Shown: positions 61,993 to 64,000 of the stretch, piece after piece
Layout of the letters: each line of letters opens with the position of its first letter
How positions within the stretch are numbered: position 1 is the first letter of the stretch
NCBI GenBank assembly: GCA_964372215.1
Contig: CAYJQC010000004.1
Coordinates: 124,001-188,000, forward strand
Direction: 5' to 3'
Length of the DNA: 64,000 nt
Origin: DAIMFL01 sp964372215
Lineage (GTDB): Bacteria; Pseudomonadota; Alphaproteobacteria; Dongiales; Dongiaceae
Notes under the pieces: generated by a model
Told to the model about the DNA's origin: nothing
Seen by the model: the letters and a program-made list of their open reading frames with translations, nothing else
Databases searched by the model: none
Made by a program: the position numbers and the translations under genes

Positions 61993-63129
61993 ATGGAGGA
62001 AACGGTGAAACAGGCAGGTCCGCTGCGCCGCGGCTGGACCACGGGAAGCTGCGCGACGGCGGCGGCCAAGGCGGCGTTCAACGCCCTGCTCAGCGGCCGC
62101 TTCCCCGATCCGGTCGAGATCACCCTGCCGCGCGGCGAGCGGCCGAGCTTCGCCCTGGCCGAATCCCGGCTGGACGGCGACGCGGCCACCGCCGGCGTGG
62201 TCAAGGATGCCGGCGACGATCCCGACGTCACCCACGGCGCCCTGGTGCGCGCGACCGTGCGTCTCGGCGCCCCCGGCAGCGGCGTCGTCTTCCGTGCCGG
62301 CCCGGGCGTCGGCGTGGTGACGCTGCCCGGCCTGCCGGTGGCGGTGGGCGAGCCGGCGATCAATCCGGTACCGCGCCGGATGATCGGCGAGGCGATCGCC
62401 GAGGTGGCGGCCGTTCATTCCCGTCCTGCCGATGCCATCGTCGAGATCGCGGTCGAGAACGGCGAGGCACTGGCTCGGCGCACCATGAACCCGCGGCTCG
62501 GCATCATCGGCGGCCTGTCGATCCTGGGAACCACCGGAATCGTCATTCCCTATTCCTGCGCGGCCTGGATCGCCTCGATCCATGAAGGCATCGACGTGGC
62601 GCGCGCCCTGGGCCTCGATCACGTCGCCGGCGCCACCGGCAATACCTCGGAGATCGCGGTGCAGAAGCTGCACGACCTGCCCGAAGTGGCGCTGATCGAC
62701 ATGGGCGACTTCGTGGGCGGCATGCTGAAATACCTGCGCAGCCATCCGGTGCCGCGCGTCACCGTGGCCGGTGCCATCGCCAAGATGACCAAGCTGGCTC
62801 AGGGTCGGCTCGACCTGCATTCGAAGCGCGGGGCGGTCGACCTCGAGGCGCTGGCGGCGCTGGCCCGGACGGCGGGCGGCGACGAAGAACTCGCGGCGAG
62901 GAGCGCCGCGCCTAACACCACGCTCCACGCCTACACCCCCGCGCGCGTTGCCGGCATCGCGCTCGGCGACCAGGTGGCCGAGGCGGCGTGGCACACCGCG
63001 GCGGCGGTGATCGACGGCAGCGACATGGCGCTCGAAATCGCCGTGTTCGATCGCCAAGGCGGACTCGTCGGCCGCGTGGACTTCCGGCCGGTTCATGGCG
63101 CCACCCCGCCGCGGAACCTGCGGCGATAG
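61993..63129 (+). CDS. cbiD: Cobalt-precorrin-5B C1-methyltransferase (CbiD)
   Basis: A 378-residue enzyme. It has the N-terminal [17 protein letters not shown] motif, the [29 protein letters not shown] segment (seen as [13 protein letters not shown] and INPVPRRMI), [16 protein letters not shown] and the TGNTSE element. CbiD replaces CobF in many alphaproteobacteria. ATG 61993 is chosen; an upstream in-frame start at 61909 lacks family sequence and overlaps cobA. Its 3' end overlaps the convergent cobM by 37 bases. Confidence 0.94.
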   Translation: MEETVKQAGPLRRGWTTGSCATAAAKAAFNALLSGRFPDPVEITLPRGERPSFALAESRLDGDAATAGVVKDAGDDPDVTHGALVRATVRLGAPGSGVVFRAGPGVGVVTLPGLPVAVGEPAINPVPRRMIGEAIAEVAAVHSRPADAIVEIAVENGEALARRTMNPRLGIIGGLSILGTTGIVIPYSCAAWIASIHEGIDVARALGLDHVAGATGNTSEIAVQKLHDLPEVALIDMGDFVGGMLKYLRSHPVPRVTVAGAIAKMTKLAQGRLDLHSKRGAVDLEALAALARTAGGDEELAARSAAPNTTLHAYTPARVAGIALGDQVAEAAWHTAAAVIDGSDMALEIAVFDRQGGLVGRVDFRPVHGATPPRNLRR

Positions 63130-63857
63130 TCGGGATCGTACAGCGCGCTCTCGCGGAATTCCTCGGCCGCCAGTGCGCGACCGACCAGCACCAGCGCCGT
63201 GCGCTCGATCGGCTCCGCCGCGACCTGGGCGCAGATGTTCCCCAGCGTGCCGCGCAGGATGCGCTCGTCCGGCCAGCTCGCCCTGACCACCACCGCGACC
63301 GGGCAGGCGGCGCCGTAGAGCGGCGCCAGCTCGGCGACGATGCGCTCCAGCGCATGGATTGCCAGGTGGATCGCCAGCGTCGCGCCGGTGGCGCCGAAGG
63401 CGGCCAAGGTTTCGGTGGGCGGCATGGCCGAGGCGCGACCGGACATCCGGGTGATGACCAGGCTCTGCGCCACCTCGGGCACAGTCAGCTCCTTGCCCAG
63501 CGCGGCGGCGGCAGCGGCGAATGCCGGCACGCCGGGGGTGAGGGTGTAGGCGATACCGAGCCGCTCCAGCCGGCGGATCTGCTCGGCGACGGCGCTGTAG
63601 ACCGCGAGATCGCCGGAATGCAGCCGTGCGACGTCCTGCCCGGCCGCGTTCGCCGCCACGTACTCGGCCTCGATCTCGTCGAGGCTCATGGGCGCGGTAT
63701 CGACGAGCCGCGCGGTTGCCGGGCAATGGGCGAGCAATTCCGGCGGCACGATCGAGCCGGCATAGAGACAGACCGGCGAGCGCGCCAGGATGTCGCGCCC
63801 GCGCAAGGTGATGAGATCCGCGGCACCCGGCCCGGCGCCGATGAAATGCACGGTCAT
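63093..63857 (-). CDS. cobM: Precorrin-4 C11-methyltransferase
   Basis: A 254-residue corrin-ring methyltransferase. It has the SAM motif [17 protein letters not shown] at the start, [11 protein letters not shown], the [19 protein letters not shown] segment and [17 protein letters not shown], all typical of CobM/CbiF. The start overlaps the stop of the upstream cobE-like gene as ATGA. The C terminus is a little longer than usual and overlaps cbiD. Confidence 0.94.
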   Translation of the reverse strand: MTVHFIGAGPGAADLITLRGRDILARSPVCLYAGSIVPPELLAHCPATARLVDTAPMSLDEIEAEYVAANAAGQDVARLHSGDLAVYSAVAEQIRRLERLGIAYTLTPGVPAFAAAAAALGKELTVPEVAQSLVITRMSGRASAMPPTETLAAFGATGATLAIHLAIHALERIVAELAPLYGAACPVAVVVRASWPDERILRGTLGNICAQVAAEPIERTALVLVGRALAAEEFRESALYDPDYRRRFRGGVAP

Positions 63858-64000
63858 GACGGCTTCCGGGCGAGGGCGCAGGTGGCACGCGCGCTGGCGA
63901 TGCGCGGCAGGGCCAGCACGCCGCCATCGCCGGCGGCGGCCAGCGCAGCACCCTCGGCAACTGAGGACAGGCCGGTTGCGCGCTCGGCGCAGGAGGAACG
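63854..64000 (-). CDS. cobE: Cobalamin biosynthesis protein CobE/CbiG C-terminal domain, partial
   Basis: Only the last 48 codons are in the window; the 5' part lies beyond the right edge. The translated end reads [20 protein letters not shown] followed by [16 protein letters not shown], which matches the conserved C terminus of CobE/CbiG (SVAEAAAL..., then ATCALA). Its TGA (63854-63856 on the complement) overlaps the cobM ATG. Whether it is a stand-alone CobE or the end of CbiG cannot be told from this part. Confidence 0.75.
   Translation of the reverse strand, partial: RSSCAERATGLSSVAEGAALAAAGDGGVLALPRIASARATCALARKPS

Noticed and set aside
59733..62000. A cobalamin riboswitch before the cob genes
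   Set aside because: The gaps at 59733-59777 and 61943-61992 are too short, and I found no B12-box-like sequence. Any riboswitch would lie beyond the right edge.
1..64000. Mobile elements, CRISPR repeats, tRNA/rRNA genes, phage remnants
   Set aside because: No transposase or integrase motifs, no regularly spaced direct repeats and no tRNA-like arms were seen by eye; a covariance-model scan would be needed for a firm negative on small RNAs.

Overview
The window is a GC-rich (about two thirds GC by eye), densely coded stretch of bacterial chromosome. Long runs of co-directional genes overlap by 4 bases (ATGA or GTGA). The gene families point to a metabolically versatile, facultatively denitrifying alphaproteobacterium, perhaps Rhodospirillales-like: a nosRZDFYLX island with NnrS and a Crp/Fnr regulator, TRAP and ABC uptake systems, several FCD-type GntR regulators, hydantoinase/oxoprolinase enzymes, and B12 synthesis with CbiD. 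I saw no rRNA, tRNA, CRISPR array, insertion sequence, phage gene or attachment site.

Layout. (1) 144-6854: a ribose-type ABC importer with two permeases fused in one chain, followed by an orphan HyuB; a convergent GntR gene lies at 6887-7666. (2) 8054-23122: respiratory island. nosRZDFYLX reads leftward. It is followed by a ferritin-like protein, nnrS, a Crp/Fnr regulator, a DUF1858 redox-disulfide protein and PEP synthase. Four TTG-N8-CAA boxes (before nosR, between nnrS and the regulator, before the DUF1858 gene, before ppsA) tie the island to oxygen/NO control. (3) 23171-33935: two divergent transcription units start at an AT-rich palindrome. Leftward runs a CocE/NonD hydrolase and a five-gene oligopeptide ABC importer. 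Rightward run a TetR regulator, a second paralogous hydrolase and a 2-oxoglutarate/Fe(II) oxygenase of the BesD/HalD type that keeps the HxD iron ligand. (4) 33964-42002: a leftward operon in the order GntR, polyamine-type ABC importer, RraA-like protein, HpcH/HpaI aldolase, TPP-dependent decarboxylase. A perfect 22-bp palindrome precedes the GntR gene. (5) 42131-55469: SDR; hyuA-hyuB-4-OT; two DHDPS/NAL-family lyases; a TRAP importer; an AldA-like dehydrogenase; a GT42-sialyltransferase-like protein; and a GntR gene. Three intergenic regions here share a TTGT-YR-ACAA motif, so the block may be one regulon. (6) 55819-64000: malonyl-CoA synthetase, then adenosylcobalamin genes (cobC-like, cobS, cobT, cobB, cobA, cbiD, cobM and the 3' end of cobE).

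Taken together, the window joins anaerobic N2O respiration with four separate uptake-plus-degradation modules, each with its own regulator. Their substrates cannot be read from sequence alone. The most unusual items are the GT42-like protein, the divergent twin-hydrolase locus with its amino-acid-oxygenase-like enzyme, and the shared operator motif of region 5.
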